This document shows positions 26,423 through 35,232 of a DNA stretch of 47,165 nt, one piece after another. Both the position numbers and the translations under genes were made by a program. The notes beneath the pieces were generated by a model. That model was not told where the DNA came from. It was given only the letters and a program-made list of their open reading frames with translations, and did not search any database. This DNA is from a virus: positions 1 to 47,165 of IMG/VR virus record IMGVR_UViG_3300032223_002327; one strand, 5' to 3'. The stretch's first letter is position 1; each line of letters starts with the position of its first letter.

Positions 26423-27097
26423 TTAAATTGAATAATATTCTCTAATAGCATTATTAACTTCTACTAAATCATTAGGAATAGTATCAGCCTCAAACATTTC
26501 TAGAGGAGTTTTACAAGTATCCGAACCTGATGATACAGTACGGAATACATGTTGATTTGCTTGTCCAGGATTTTTAATAATTTCTGCATAAAGTACGATA
26601 GTACTAAACGACTCTGGAACAAATCTTTCTAGCATTTTACCCTGTACACCAATACGCTCAGAAGCAAAACCTGCTTCATCATAATGTGTCTCAGGATGTG
26701 CCATTAAATAGACAATAATATCATCTCTCATAGAATCATTGATAAAGTTTATCAAATCATATTGAGCAGATGCCATTTTTGACCATTTATCAAAACCTTT
26801 CTCTGCACGAAAACTAGGATTCATGATAGCATCAGTCATAATTCTTGACCAAGTATCTACGATCACAGTTTTCACATGAGAAAGTTCATTTACTTTCTTT
26901 AAAGTAGCAATAACTATGTTTACATCAGAAGTTTTACGATAATTACGTTTTTCTTCATTGTATTTCAAGTTAAAGTTCTTGAAAGGAAGCGCTTTTTGAT
27001 CAGTGTTAATGATCACAGTCTCCTCATGATCGAGGTTTCTTAGGGAGGTAGATTTACCCATCCCACTCTTTCCGACTAGGAACACAAGTTGTGCCAT
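26423..27097 (-). CDS. Sak4-like RecA-fold ATPase (recombination mediator)
   Basis: 224 residues. Walker A GKSGMGKS (9-16), Walker B KTVIVDTWSRI (~82), DDIIVYLMAHPETHYDEAG (~140) and GVQGKMLERFVPESF form the pattern of short phage RecA-like ATPases (Sak4, AAA_24). It would support single-strand annealing or recombination with the adjacent SSB-like protein. Alternatively it could be a helicase loader; the family assignment is firmer than the role. Confidence 0.75.
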   Translation of the reverse strand: MAQLVFLVGKSGMGKSTSLRNLDHEETVIINTDQKALPFKNFNLKYNEEKRNYRKTSDVNIVIATLKKVNELSHVKTVIVDTWSRIMTDAIMNPSFRAEKGFDKWSKMASAQYDLINFINDSMRDDIIVYLMAHPETHYDEAGFASERIGVQGKMLERFVPESFSTIVLYAEIIKNPGQANQHVFRTVSSGSDTCKTPLEMFEADTIPNDLVEVNNAIREYYSI

Positions 27098-27157
27098 AAA
27101 ATAAATTGTTTTTTGATTGTTTCTACTTAGTAAAGATAAGAAAATCTATCGATATAA

Positions 27158-27451
27158 TCAAGTTAAATCCTTGATTTCTTGCTTAATATCATCAGATTTT
27201 GTTTTTCTTTTCCCATAAGTTTTTCCTCTTAAATGAGGGTGTTCTTCTTGTACTTTACGAGACGCTCTAGCGATAGAATCAATGAAGGGGATAACTCTCC
27301 CCTCCATATCTTTTAATGCTTCTTTAAAAGGCTTAGTAATATCATATCCTATATCTAAAAGATAATGATAATACAGTCTTTCATTAGAATCTCGAAGTTC
27401 AGGGTGCTTACTTAGTTTGTTCTTCACCCATTCGTACTTCTCCTTTATCAT
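27158..27451 (-). CDS. Hypothetical basic helical protein
   Basis: 97 residues from ATG 27451 (a TTG at 27460 is possible). The C-terminal half is basic (RASRKVQEEHPHLRGKTYGK) and looks like a small DNA-binding helix bundle. It overlaps the macro-domain gene by 44 bases. No function assigned. Confidence 0.55.
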   Translation of the reverse strand: MIKEKYEWVKNKLSKHPELRDSNERLYYHYLLDIGYDITKPFKEALKDMEGRVIPFIDSIARASRKVQEEHPHLRGKTYGKRKTKSDDIKQEIKDLT

Positions 27452-27875
27452 TCTCGACAATTGTGATTAATAAATACTCTTGGAAATTCAAAATCTTTTT
27501 TGTGAGCTCTACGAATTTACCATCTAAGTCATCAAGACATACTGCTAATTCGAAATAAGAACCTGCTTTAATTGCTTCCATTGATAACTTTTTTAAACAT
27601 GCTTTTAAAGCACTAAATTCAAAAGTATCAACTCCTCTCAATTGCGTATAGAAATTTAGAATACTTCCAGAAGCAGTAGGCACTACAGAGTAATCTCCTA
27701 GCCTATATAACGTAGGTAACGGAAAATCAATATCTACTTTTACTACTTCTGGAAATGCTTCCGCAATTTCTTTAGGGACTTTTCCCATACAATCCATGAA
27801 ATTAGCAATTAACATCACTTCTCCATCTTGGAACATCTTTACAAGATTTCCTTTTACTTGTTTTACTATTGGCAT
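27408..27875 (-). CDS. Macro-domain-like protein
   Basis: 155 residues. The order VKGNLVKMF..., LIANFMDCMGKVPKEIAEAFPEV, then YRLGDYSVVPTASGSILNFYTQ and ALKACLKKLS follows phage Poa1-like macro domains, which bind ADP-ribose or remove ADP-ribose phosphate. The usual CNCQG/N in the ligand loop reads FMDCMG, so the key Asn is missing and catalysis is doubtful. It sits three bases after the DnaB-like gene. It may sense ADP-ribose-derived signals used by host defences; this is inference. Confidence 0.6.
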   Translation of the reverse strand: MPIVKQVKGNLVKMFQDGEVMLIANFMDCMGKVPKEIAEAFPEVVKVDIDFPLPTLYRLGDYSVVPTASGSILNFYTQLRGVDTFEFSALKACLKKLSMEAIKAGSYFELAVCLDDLDGKFVELTKKILNFQEYLLITIVENDKGEVRMGEEQTK

Positions 27876-27877
27876 AA

Positions 27878-28954
27878 CTATTTGTTTATTTGCGTTTTAT
27901 AGTAATCATCGATCTTGCGTAATTCTTCAGGCTTTCCTATCACCTCATCAGCTTTTGGTAATTGATAATAACCACCGTACTCGCCGATAAATAGAAAGTT
28001 TGCCAAAAGATTTACATCACCGTCACGATTTTTACAGATTTTAGCTAATCGATAGCGATTCTTATACTTTGTGATATCAAAGCCCATACATTTCTCTACA
28101 CCATAATAAAATGGCGAAGCTAAACCTATTGCAGTATTACAATCCTCTGCAACATTACCAGTATTTTTAATATCACTCAACATAGGCATCCAACTATCAT
28201 TCTCTCTCCGATCCATTTGCTCACTACCACGATTAATTTGTGATATTACCACAGGACTAAAATTGAACATATTGCGAAAAAAGACAAGAGTTCGAGAAGC
28301 TCGATCAATTGCCTCCTTTAAATCCTTATAACCATTGTAATTAATTAAACCTATATGATCTATGACCACAAGAGTAATCAACCCTGGATTATTAGGAATA
28401 TATTCCACAATTAAATTATCCTCATTCCTTACTACTGTTCCTCGCTTCTCTGCATAAGTGATTAAATCTTTATACAGAAAGTCAGGATTCAAGCTACTAC
28501 GGTAATGAAGAAATTTATTCTGAATTTCTTGCATTCTTTCCTCATACACAGGAATCAATCTTTCTACTTCAGGACGAATATGTAAATTGCCCTTTGATAA
28601 AATCTCATCCATAGAAGTAAGAATACCATACTCTTTCCAAATTAGACCTGCAATGTGTTTAGCAATTTGATGCTCAGGAGGAATCTCCAATGAGTAATAA
28701 ATAATCTCAATATCGTGAATATAACCAGGATTTGATTGTATAAAATCTATGGCTCCATAAACATAGGTACTATTAACAAATGCTGTTTTACCGACAGAAG
28801 TACCTGCAAATATCAAATCATATCTCCCTTGCTGTATATTCTTGATGTGATTACTTAACGTAGTAAAACCGTGGAAAGGAATTCCAGTATTTAATCCTTG
28901 CTTACCTCTTTCAATATTCTGCTTTAGTTTGTCCCAATATTTAATTTTTGCCAT
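27878..28954 (-). CDS. dnaB: Replicative DnaB-like helicase
   Basis: 358 residues, shorter than bacterial DnaB (~450-470), because the N-terminal domain is missing; the product starts almost directly at the RecA-like core. Walker A is AGTSVGKT (51-57 region), followed by EIIYYSLEIPP, Walker B LITLVVIDHIGLI (~195), VVISQINRGSE (~235), DIKNTGNVAEDCNT and KICKNRDGD. It unwinds DNA at the phage fork, working with the primase and PolA of this window. Confidence 0.88.
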   Translation of the reverse strand: MAKIKYWDKLKQNIERGKQGLNTGIPFHGFTTLSNHIKNIQQGRYDLIFAGTSVGKTAFVNSTYVYGAIDFIQSNPGYIHDIEIIYYSLEIPPEHQIAKHIAGLIWKEYGILTSMDEILSKGNLHIRPEVERLIPVYEERMQEIQNKFLHYRSSLNPDFLYKDLITYAEKRGTVVRNEDNLIVEYIPNNPGLITLVVIDHIGLINYNGYKDLKEAIDRASRTLVFFRNMFNFSPVVISQINRGSEQMDRRENDSWMPMLSDIKNTGNVAEDCNTAIGLASPFYYGVEKCMGFDITKYKNRYRLAKICKNRDGDVNLLANFLFIGEYGGYYQLPKADEVIGKPEELRKIDDYYKTQINK

Positions 28955-28977
28955 AGTAATTTTAATTTTTTAATTAT

Positions 28978-29133
28978 CTAATCTTTATGTGTATAGTGCC
29001 TATCTTTTGGTTTAAAATAAGTTCCACATTTATTACACAGATATTCTTCTACAGGTCTATGCTTCTGACTCAAGTCTAGATTAGCATGAATGTTTTCACA
29101 TTCACCACAGTTTGGACAGCATTCTTTTTCCAT
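28978..29133 (-). CDS. Small zinc-ribbon protein
   Basis: A 51-residue ORF fills the space between DnaB-like and PhoH genes. It has two CxxC knuckles, CCPNCGEC and CNKCG, spaced ~25 residues apart, as in zinc ribbons. It starts at ATG 29133. Function unknown. Confidence 0.6.
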   Translation of the reverse strand: MEKECCPNCGECENIHANLDLSQKHRPVEEYLCNKCGTYFKPKDRHYTHKD

Positions 29134-29144
29134 AGTTTTTATCA

Positions 29145-29813
29145 TTAGTACTCGTTCAACAATCTCAATACTTCGTTCAATGCCTTATGTCTGTGGTTGT
29201 CCTTTAGCAATGCCTTGAACACATACTTAGACTTCTCTAACTTTGCTAGATCATGAATGGCAGACTCGTTCTTGAATTTAAGGTCTATCTGATGCGTGTC
29301 ACCCGTAAATATCATTATCCCATTATGACCAAGCCTACCCAAACACATCTGTAGTTGTGCCTTAGTTAAGTTCTGAAACTCATCAATTATACATACACAG
29401 TCCTCAAATGTCCTTCCACGAAAGTGCGTAAGTGATACAAGTTCTAAAGCCTCTGTGTTCTCAAGCTTTGTTAGTATCTCTGGCTTATCGTATACCTTCT
29501 TGATGTTAGACTTGATTGGAACAAGCCATGGCTCCATCTTCTCCTTCTCTGTACCTGGAAGGAACCCGTTGTCCTCTGTTGATACTGTAGGTCTTGTTAT
29601 AACGATCTTATTAACCTTCCTCTTGAACAGCATGTCTAGTGCTATCTGTACAGCTAGCAATGTCTTACCTGAACCTGCCTGCCCTATGATAAAGTTGTAA
29701 GGAGTCTCAATGATCCTTTCCTTTGCCATCTTCTGCTCGTCAGATAGCGTTATCGAATACTTGATCTCACCCTTTGGTGGTGCCTTCTCGATGTTTTCTT
29801 TCTTTACTGCCAT
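29145..29813 (-). CDS. phoH: PhoH-like ATPase
   Basis: 222 residues. Walker A IGQAGSGKT (43-51), IVITRPTVSTEDNGFLPG, CIIDEFQNL (~138), GRLGHNGIMIFTGDTHQ and DNHRHKAL are all characteristic of PhoH, an NTPase often found in phages and related to RNA helicases. Its exact role in phage growth is not known. The DNA of this gene is visibly richer in G and C than its neighbours, including at third codon positions, suggesting later acquisition. Confidence 0.9.
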   Translation of the reverse strand: MAVKKENIEKAPPKGEIKYSITLSDEQKMAKERIIETPYNFIIGQAGSGKTLLAVQIALDMLFKRKVNKIVITRPTVSTEDNGFLPGTEKEKMEPWLVPIKSNIKKVYDKPEILTKLENTEALELVSLTHFRGRTFEDCVCIIDEFQNLTKAQLQMCLGRLGHNGIMIFTGDTHQIDLKFKNESAIHDLAKLEKSKYVFKALLKDNHRHKALNEVLRLLNEY

Positions 29814-29817
29814 ATAT

Positions 29818-29949
29818 TTATTTTTCAGGATTTAATCTTTCAAATGCAGTATCTTGATATAACCAACTCAATACATAATTAGTTGCTCTTTGCCAAGTAC
29901 GTTTTAGAAACGGATGCTTTTTGTGTTTTCTTCTTCTATTCTTGTTCAT
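29818..29949 (-). CDS. Very small basic protein
   Basis: A 43-residue ORF (MNKNRRRKHKKHPF...) lies between PhoH and the next gene, overlapping the latter by 14 bases. The first 15 residues are almost all basic, suggesting nucleic-acid or ribosome binding. Start ATG 29949, stop TAA 29818. Confidence 0.5.
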   Translation of the reverse strand: MNKNRRRKHKKHPFLKRTWQRATNYVLSWLYQDTAFERLNPEK

Positions 29950-30160
29950 CTGATTTAAAGGTTTCGTTGTAGTATTTTTCTGGTGTTTTCATTGGATGTG
30001 TCATATAATAACAATTATACCAATCATTAGTAAATTTAATCATCTGCTCCTTCTCCATTTCTTTAGCTTGTTCTAAAATCTGAGGTAATTGAGATACGGG
30101 TGTTATCCATACTTTTTCAAATAACCATTCTACTGCTGTGAGTTTTTCCATTCCTTCCAT
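29936..30160 (-). CDS. Small TAVEWL-family protein, copy 1
   Basis: 74 residues; an internal ATG at 30151 would give MEKLTAVEWLFEKVW as the start. TAVEWL-type small helical proteins are common in Bacteroidota phages; function unknown. The neighbouring gene at 30130-30303 begins MNKTAVEWLVNQL, so the two look like diverged tandem copies. Confidence 0.6.
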   Translation of the reverse strand: MEGMEKLTAVEWLFEKVWITPVSQLPQILEQAKEMEKEQMIKFTNDWYNCYYMTHPMKTPEKYYNETFKSDEQE

Positions 30161-30303
30161 GTGTCAAAATCTTTTAATTTTTCTAATAAATCATTTTCCT
30201 TTTGTTTAGCTATCTCAATTAATTTTAAATTCTCACCTTTTATTGTAAGTTCATTTTCTAATATTAATTGATTGACTAACCATTCTACTGCTGTTTTATT
30301 CAT
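30130..30303 (-). CDS. Small TAVEWL-family protein, copy 2
   Basis: A 57-residue ORF overlaps its downstream neighbour by 31 bases and the upstream one by ATGA. It begins MNKTAVEWLVNQL and continues as a charged helix, resembling the N-terminus of the 29936-30160 product. Function unknown. Confidence 0.55.
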   Translation of the reverse strand: MNKTAVEWLVNQLILENELTIKGENLKLIEIAKQKENDLLEKLKDFDTWKEWKNSQQ

Positions 30304-30521
30304 AATCGTTCAATTTCGGTTTTAACTTGTTGCCAATAATCTTGTCTTACTTCCATAAAACCCCAATCTGATTCAACAGCTTTCAATATCTCATCAACAG
30401 ACCTCAATGCACATTGTCTCGAAAACTCATTCATCGAAACTCCTCTCGTGAAATCTTTGGCTAGATTATTAAATGAATCTACTAATTCTTCTGCTTTTTC
30501 TTTTGGTGTTAACTTTTCCAT
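30300..30521 (-). CDS. Small conserved-looking phage protein
   Basis: 73 residues. The pattern KAEELVDSF...CALRSVDEIL...YWQQVKTEIERL is familiar from many Bacteroidota phages and prophages, but no function is known to me. It is translationally coupled to the next gene. Confidence 0.6.
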   Translation of the reverse strand: MEKLTPKEKAEELVDSFNNLAKDFTRGVSMNEFSRQCALRSVDEILKAVESDWGFMEVRQDYWQQVKTEIERL

Positions 30522-30530
30522 AGTATCATG

Positions 30531-30719
30531 CTATCCTTGGGATAATTCTATCTTACGATAGAGATTTTTAAATCGATCTTTTGAACATTTAAACTGTTTG
30601 ATAGTATTATCACTAGTAGTTTGTTCTACTCGGTATTCTACATTTATACTATCTACTTCTGCTAATCTTACAATTTGATTAGGTCTAGTGCTGTTGTAAT
30701 ATCTTTCTCCAACTTTCAT
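30531..30719 (-). CDS. Small hypothetical protein
   Basis: 62 residues with predicted beta strands (VGERYYNS, QIVRLAEV, VEYRVEQT) and a basic end. It has a leader, TTAAAACTAA, that differs by one base from the motif shared by four other genes. Function unknown. Confidence 0.55.
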   Translation of the reverse strand: MKVGERYYNSTRPNQIVRLAEVDSINVEYRVEQTTSDNTIKQFKCSKDRFKNLYRKIELSQG

Positions 30720-30731
30720 TTTTTCTTAGTT

Positions 30732-31295
30732 TTAAATTAAATTATTATTCCACTCTTGTTCTTCGGTACCAGAATCCTGTATAAATACTTCCCAAGATTC
30801 CCACATAGAATTATTCATTACTGTTTCCATATTAGGAAGGAAGTTTAGTTTTCCTGCACGTTTTTGTTGAGCAACAAATGCTGTTATTGCTTTAATAGCT
30901 GTTTCATGTTGTTCAACGGTTTTTACTCTTGCCAAGTATTTCTTTTTATGTTTAACCGCTACTTGCGCTTCAGGACCAGATGCTCTAAGAACTCTGGTCC
31001 CTACACGTATAGGATAACAATTATAAAATTCTTGGAAATTAATTTGATCACCTCTAATGCCAAATAGTTTTTCTACATGATTTTTACTTATTATAGTATC
31101 AGTAAATCTAGCATCAGTATTGCTTAGAATAAAATCAGTATCTATAAGAGAATTTCTTACAGAAACTGCATGAATTTTTCCAAAAACTTCCGCTATTTCA
31201 TCAAACTGTCGATAATAAAGTAAATACAATAAAACTGCTTGGTCAGGCAATAACTTCGACCTCTTCAGTGTCGATAGATTCAGTGATATTTCCAT
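30732..31295 (-). CDS. Hypothetical protein, possibly DNA-binding
   Basis: 187 residues. The N-terminal part (LLPDQAVLLYLLYYRQFDEIAEVFG) is helical and could be a winged-helix domain; residues ~105-140 are basic. It overlaps the SF2 helicase gene by 53 bases. Its place between helicase and small genes suggests replication, without proof. Confidence 0.55.
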   Translation of the reverse strand: MEISLNLSTLKRSKLLPDQAVLLYLLYYRQFDEIAEVFGKIHAVSVRNSLIDTDFILSNTDARFTDTIISKNHVEKLFGIRGDQINFQEFYNCYPIRVGTRVLRASGPEAQVAVKHKKKYLARVKTVEQHETAIKAITAFVAQQKRAGKLNFLPNMETVMNNSMWESWEVFIQDSGTEEQEWNNNLI

Positions 31296-32475
31296 TTGAA
31301 TATAAATTTAAAAAGTCCTCTAATTCACAAACAATCACACGATCTTTGTTAATTCCTTCTAATCGTTTTTTCATCCAAACTTCTTCTTGACTACCAGGAG
31401 TATAAAGATTAATGATTATTGCTTCTTTATCAGGCTGTTGTCTAACTACTCGACCTAATTGCTGAATAAAAGTACGTTTAGTACTTGTAGAGCCCGCAAT
31501 GATAGCCAAAGAACAATCAGGAACATTGAACCCCTCGTTAAGTGCTTGTACAGAACTAAGGAATTTTACTTTAGTCCTTTTGTCTTTAAACCTTTTTACA
31601 ATCATCTCTTGTTCCTTCCTTTTTATTTTGCTGTGGAAAGTCATACAGATGTCTCCTAAAGTATCTTGAAGCTTTTCGGCAAATTCAGTAGTTGCACTAA
31701 AGATTAATCCATTACGATTATTTAAACAATCAATGATTCGTTTGGTAGCATCTATTTTATTCTCATTATTTTGACAAAGATTTTTGCGTTTACGTAGAGA
31801 ATTATAATAGGCACCAGCTTGTCCCTGTAATGCTTTATCAGAAGATTTTAAATAAGCCGTAGCATTTTGAAATGCTTGACCACCGTGGCCGAGCTTTGCA
31901 GCAAAATGTTTAAAGGAATTATTAGCCTTATTATACTCTATTTGCTCATTAGCTGATAATGCTACAGGAATATTATAGACTTTATAAGGAGCAATCCATC
32001 CATTATCTAAAGCTTCATCCACAGTAATTTTATCAAATACTTCTAGATAGCTTAGAATAATTTCATGAAAATTATCCTCACGTTCTAATGTAGCTGTTAG
32101 ACCTAATATATACTTACTTGTCACGTTAGTAAATATAGTTCTAAAACTTTCTGCAGCATATCTATGGATTTCATCAAGCACTAACATATCCACATTGTGA
32201 ATTTCTTTTATAGCCGAGTTGATTACCATAACCTTACAAATAGAAACTTTGTTAGAGCTCAATTCTTTTTCCCACTGAGCTTTAAGTTCTATTGTAGGCA
32301 CTACTACTAGACATGAAGTTATTCCTTTTTTAGGAACCATTCCTTGAATAGCCATAATTGCTGTATAAGTTTTGCCGAATCCTGTTGGATACTCAGCAAT
32401 ACCTTGAAAATTAGCATCTCGCCATTTTCTAAGACCTTCTATTTGTCTGCTTGTTCTATTTACTCCTTGTCCCAT
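31243..32475 (-). CDS. Superfamily 2 DEAD/DEAH-type helicase
   Basis: 410 residues. Motif I EYPTGFGKT (~28-36), Ia VVVPTIELKAQW, II VLDEIHRY (~105), III LGLTATLERED, V EGFNVPDCSLAII and VI QQLGRVVRQ are all present, as in the UvsW/RecG/type III restriction helicase-like group. It likely remodels forks or branched DNA. It overlaps genes on both sides (53 and 16 bases). Confidence 0.85.
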   Translation of the reverse strand: MGQGVNRTSRQIEGLRKWRDANFQGIAEYPTGFGKTYTAIMAIQGMVPKKGITSCLVVVPTIELKAQWEKELSSNKVSICKVMVINSAIKEIHNVDMLVLDEIHRYAAESFRTIFTNVTSKYILGLTATLEREDNFHEIILSYLEVFDKITVDEALDNGWIAPYKVYNIPVALSANEQIEYNKANNSFKHFAAKLGHGGQAFQNATAYLKSSDKALQGQAGAYYNSLRKRKNLCQNNENKIDATKRIIDCLNNRNGLIFSATTEFAEKLQDTLGDICMTFHSKIKRKEQEMIVKRFKDKRTKVKFLSSVQALNEGFNVPDCSLAIIAGSTSTKRTFIQQLGRVVRQQPDKEAIIINLYTPGSQEEVWMKKRLEGINKDRVIVCELEDFLNLYSNGNITESIDTEEVEVIA

Positions 32476-32903
32476 AATGATTTTAGTCTATATCTTACTT
32501 CAGATTTTGTTCCTCCTTTATGAGTACTAGATGGTACCCAAACTTCATACGTTTCAGGATAAAGTTCGTTATCCATCCAATCATCCATAGCATCAGCAAC
32601 TTCTTCTGCTATTCTAGGATCTGGTGCACTTCTCATTAAATGTATTACAGAAGCATGATTTCTACTAAAAGTCCTTGCTACTTCAGAATTAGTATATCCT
32701 AAAGCAAATAATCTAACAGCCATTTGTCTACGCATTTCTACAATGTAGCTATTTTGTTTATTCTTTATAGGAGCAAAGTAATCTCTGATGATAATTAATC
32801 TTCTAAGCTCACGCATTTCCGCTTCTAGAGAAGACAATCTTTCTTCAATAGTTAATTTTAAAAATCTTCTTCTAAATGGTTTATTTTTTTCTAATGTTTC
32901 CAT
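32460..32903 (-). CDS. DnaA domain IV-like DNA-binding protein
   Basis: 147 residues with no AAA+ domain. Residues ~60-95 read RQMAVRLFALGYTNSEVARTFSR then NHASVIHLM; quoted in pieces, this matches the DnaA domain IV helix-turn-helix and its R/D-HSTV-type signature that reads DnaA boxes. The N-terminus has a charged coiled coil (IEERLSSLEAEMRELRRL). It could mark the phage origin or divert host DnaA. It overlaps PolA by 13 bases. Confidence 0.65.
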   Translation of the reverse strand: METLEKNKPFRRRFLKLTIEERLSSLEAEMRELRRLIIIRDYFAPIKNKQNSYIVEMRRQMAVRLFALGYTNSEVARTFSRNHASVIHLMRSAPDPRIAEEVADAMDDWMDNELYPETYEVWVPSSTHKGGTKSEVRYRLKSLWDKE

Positions 32904-34900
32904 GTTGTTGTTATTACAGGCTCTGCCTTTAATTTTACTACTTTACAAAATACTTGTCCCGCATCTTCCATAGACTTTTGAAGAATAGTAGAGATGTTAG
33001 AAGAAAGTTCATCTGGGCATTCCACAATTATTTCATCATGAACAACATTGACAACTTTTACTTTAAAGATCAAATTATTCTCTAATAAATATCTATAGAA
33101 ATACACACATGCTAGCTTTGTTACGTCGGCAGAAGTACCCTGAATAGGATAATTCAATGACATCCTTTCGATATCACCGCGCTTCATAAAATACTCTCGA
33201 ACTTTTGGCTTGAAATAATTAATAAATTTAGCACTATTTTTAGACTTTTCCAACTTATAATCATCCCAAAATCCATCGGTTTCATAGATTTCTTTATGCA
33301 GTTTTTGAAACTCATCAAAATACGGAATATAACATTTTCTACCGCTAATATTATTAAACTGAATATAACCAAGTTTTAATGCTCGTTGCTTTTCTTGTTT
33401 AAAATAATTAGCTAAACCAGGAAATGCTTTAAAATATGCTTTATAAACATTCTCACCGTCTTCCATAGATATATTTAGGTTTTGAGATATAGTAATCCCT
33501 GTGCCGCCATAATTAATTGCAAAACCTGCACCTTTTGCTATCTGTCTTTTCTGCTTGTGATTATCTTTAATCTCATCAAGAGTTAGATTAGATAGCTCAG
33601 GAAATATCTTAGAAGCAATAAAACTATGCATGTCACCTAAACCTTTAGAATAAAATTCTAACAGATCCGTATCTAAACTTTTATTTGCCAACACAATTTG
33701 CTCTTGACCAGAATAATCGCTCACTACTAGAGTATTACCAGGCTCTGATTGAAAACATCCTCTTGTTCTATTGTCAGATGGAATATTTTGCATATTTGGA
33801 AGCTGAGGCATTCCTCTTTTTTTGTCTCCTTTTTGACCAGAAGACAAACGGCCAGTATTCATAATTTGCGTATAATTGCTATGAATCCTACCAGTAGCTT
33901 TGTTTATATAGTCAAACCAATTTTCACCATAAGTACTTACTACTTTTTGATGCTCAGTATATTCTATATAAGTTTCAATGATTGGATGCTTCTTTTTTTG
34001 CGGCCCTAAGACCTTCTTGTCAACAGAATGTTTCATCATTCCTGTTTCTTTGTCTTTAGTCAGAGTATCTACTCCTAAAGACTGCATAAAAGGAATTACT
34101 TGTTTAGAAGAAGCCCAGTTTAACTTGCATTTTAATCCTTCAGCAAATAAATCCAATTGGTTATCTACATATTTAGGATACTTGTCAGAATTATCAAGAA
34201 TAAATTTATCAAGACTTTCTTTTACTGCATTTAGATCTTTTAAATCATCCTCGCATTTTTTACGCCAGTCTTCAGAATTCATAAACATACCGCAGAATTC
34301 TATATAAGCCAACACACATACAAATTCGTTATCCAAACTTGCAGTTCTTGTTAGTTTATTTTCTGTCAATGCTACTTCCTGTTTTCTCTTTACTTGATGA
34401 AGATACTTTACATCATCTGCTGCATATTTTATGACTCTAGTACTTAAACCTTCTCTGTGAATATTACCACGGATAGTTTTGTCGAGTTCTATTTTACAAT
34501 ATTTATACACAACAGCATCTAAAGATCGTCTCACAGTATCTAAACCTGTTGTGAGAATTCTTTCTACTAAAAAAGTATCAAAAATCTTGGTCGGCACAAT
34601 GCCTTGATAATACAAAAACCGCAAGTCAAACTTAGCATTATGCATTATCAATATTTTCTTTTCTAAGAGCTCTTTAAATTCCTTTGGATTAACAGTTAAG
34701 CAATCAACAACATATTGTCGTTGTTCGTCACCTAATTGCATACTCAAAAGCTCTTTTGTGTGAGGATCCAAACCTCTAGTCTCAGTATCAAAACCGACAA
34801 CATCTAATGTTTCCAAATACTCTATCGCCTCACTTACGCTGGCCATAGAAAAAGCAGCGGAATCAAATAGACTCCGCTGATTAGTAACTAAATAAATCAT
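32891..34900 (-). CDS. polA: Family A DNA polymerase with 3'-5' exonuclease
   Basis: 669 residues. The exonuclease domain shows Exo I FDTET (D38, E40), Exo II HNAKFDLRF (~85) and Exo III KYAADDVKYL (~155). The polymerase domain shows motif A VVSDYSGQEQ (~395), motif B KRQIAKGAGFAINYGG (~455) and motif C NVVHDEIIVE (~620). It has no 5'-3' exonuclease domain, as in other phage replicative PolA enzymes. It is the main phage replicase together with the primase and DnaB-like helicase. Confidence 0.95.
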   Translation of the reverse strand: MIYLVTNQRSLFDSAAFSMASVSEAIEYLETLDVVGFDTETRGLDPHTKELLSMQLGDEQRQYVVDCLTVNPKEFKELLEKKILIMHNAKFDLRFLYYQGIVPTKIFDTFLVERILTTGLDTVRRSLDAVVYKYCKIELDKTIRGNIHREGLSTRVIKYAADDVKYLHQVKRKQEVALTENKLTRTASLDNEFVCVLAYIEFCGMFMNSEDWRKKCEDDLKDLNAVKESLDKFILDNSDKYPKYVDNQLDLFAEGLKCKLNWASSKQVIPFMQSLGVDTLTKDKETGMMKHSVDKKVLGPQKKKHPIIETYIEYTEHQKVVSTYGENWFDYINKATGRIHSNYTQIMNTGRLSSGQKGDKKRGMPQLPNMQNIPSDNRTRGCFQSEPGNTLVVSDYSGQEQIVLANKSLDTDLLEFYSKGLGDMHSFIASKIFPELSNLTLDEIKDNHKQKRQIAKGAGFAINYGGTGITISQNLNISMEDGENVYKAYFKAFPGLANYFKQEKQRALKLGYIQFNNISGRKCYIPYFDEFQKLHKEIYETDGFWDDYKLEKSKNSAKFINYFKPKVREYFMKRGDIERMSLNYPIQGTSADVTKLACVYFYRYLLENNLIFKVKVVNVVHDEIIVECPDELSSNISTILQKSMEDAGQVFCKVVKLKAEPVITTTWKH

Positions 34901-34919
34901 AGTTTAAGAATTTTAAATT

Positions 34920-35039
34920 CTAATCCCCTTCTTCGTTATTTACAGGTTTTACCCAATTAGGATCCATAAACACATTATGTCTACGTAAATAAGCCTTAAA
35001 AAGAAGAGTTTTGATTGCTAATTTATACAAATTTTTCAT
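34920..35039 (-). CDS. Very small hypothetical protein
   Basis: 39 residues (MKNLYKLAIKTLLF...), start overlapping the upstream 58-residue ORF by ATGA. Basic first half, acidic end. Coupling supports translation; function unknown. Confidence 0.4.
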   Translation of the reverse strand: MKNLYKLAIKTLLFKAYLRRHNVFMDPNWVKPVNNEEGD

Positions 35040-35212
35040 TTACGAGCCGACTGAAGATTAATATAAGCTTGTGCACCTCTTTTAGTATCCCACTCAGCAA
35101 TCTGATTATCATTATGTCGTCTAATATACTTCCAAAAGCTAAACCAATGTTTTTTAACTTTTACATTAAATCTATAAGTTCTTTTGTTCTCTACAATTTT
35201 AAATTTTACCAT
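35036..35212 (-). CDS. Small basic hypothetical protein
   Basis: 58 residues, start ATG 35212, stop TGA 35036. Lysine- and aromatic-rich (VKKHWFSFWKYIRRHNDN). The end AQAYINLQSARK suggests an alpha-helix. It is preceded by an A-rich leader. Function unknown. Confidence 0.5.
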   Translation of the reverse strand: MVKFKIVENKRTYRFNVKVKKHWFSFWKYIRRHNDNQIAEWDTKRGAQAYINLQSARK

Positions 35213-35232
35213 TTTTCTTTTAGTTTATTTGT

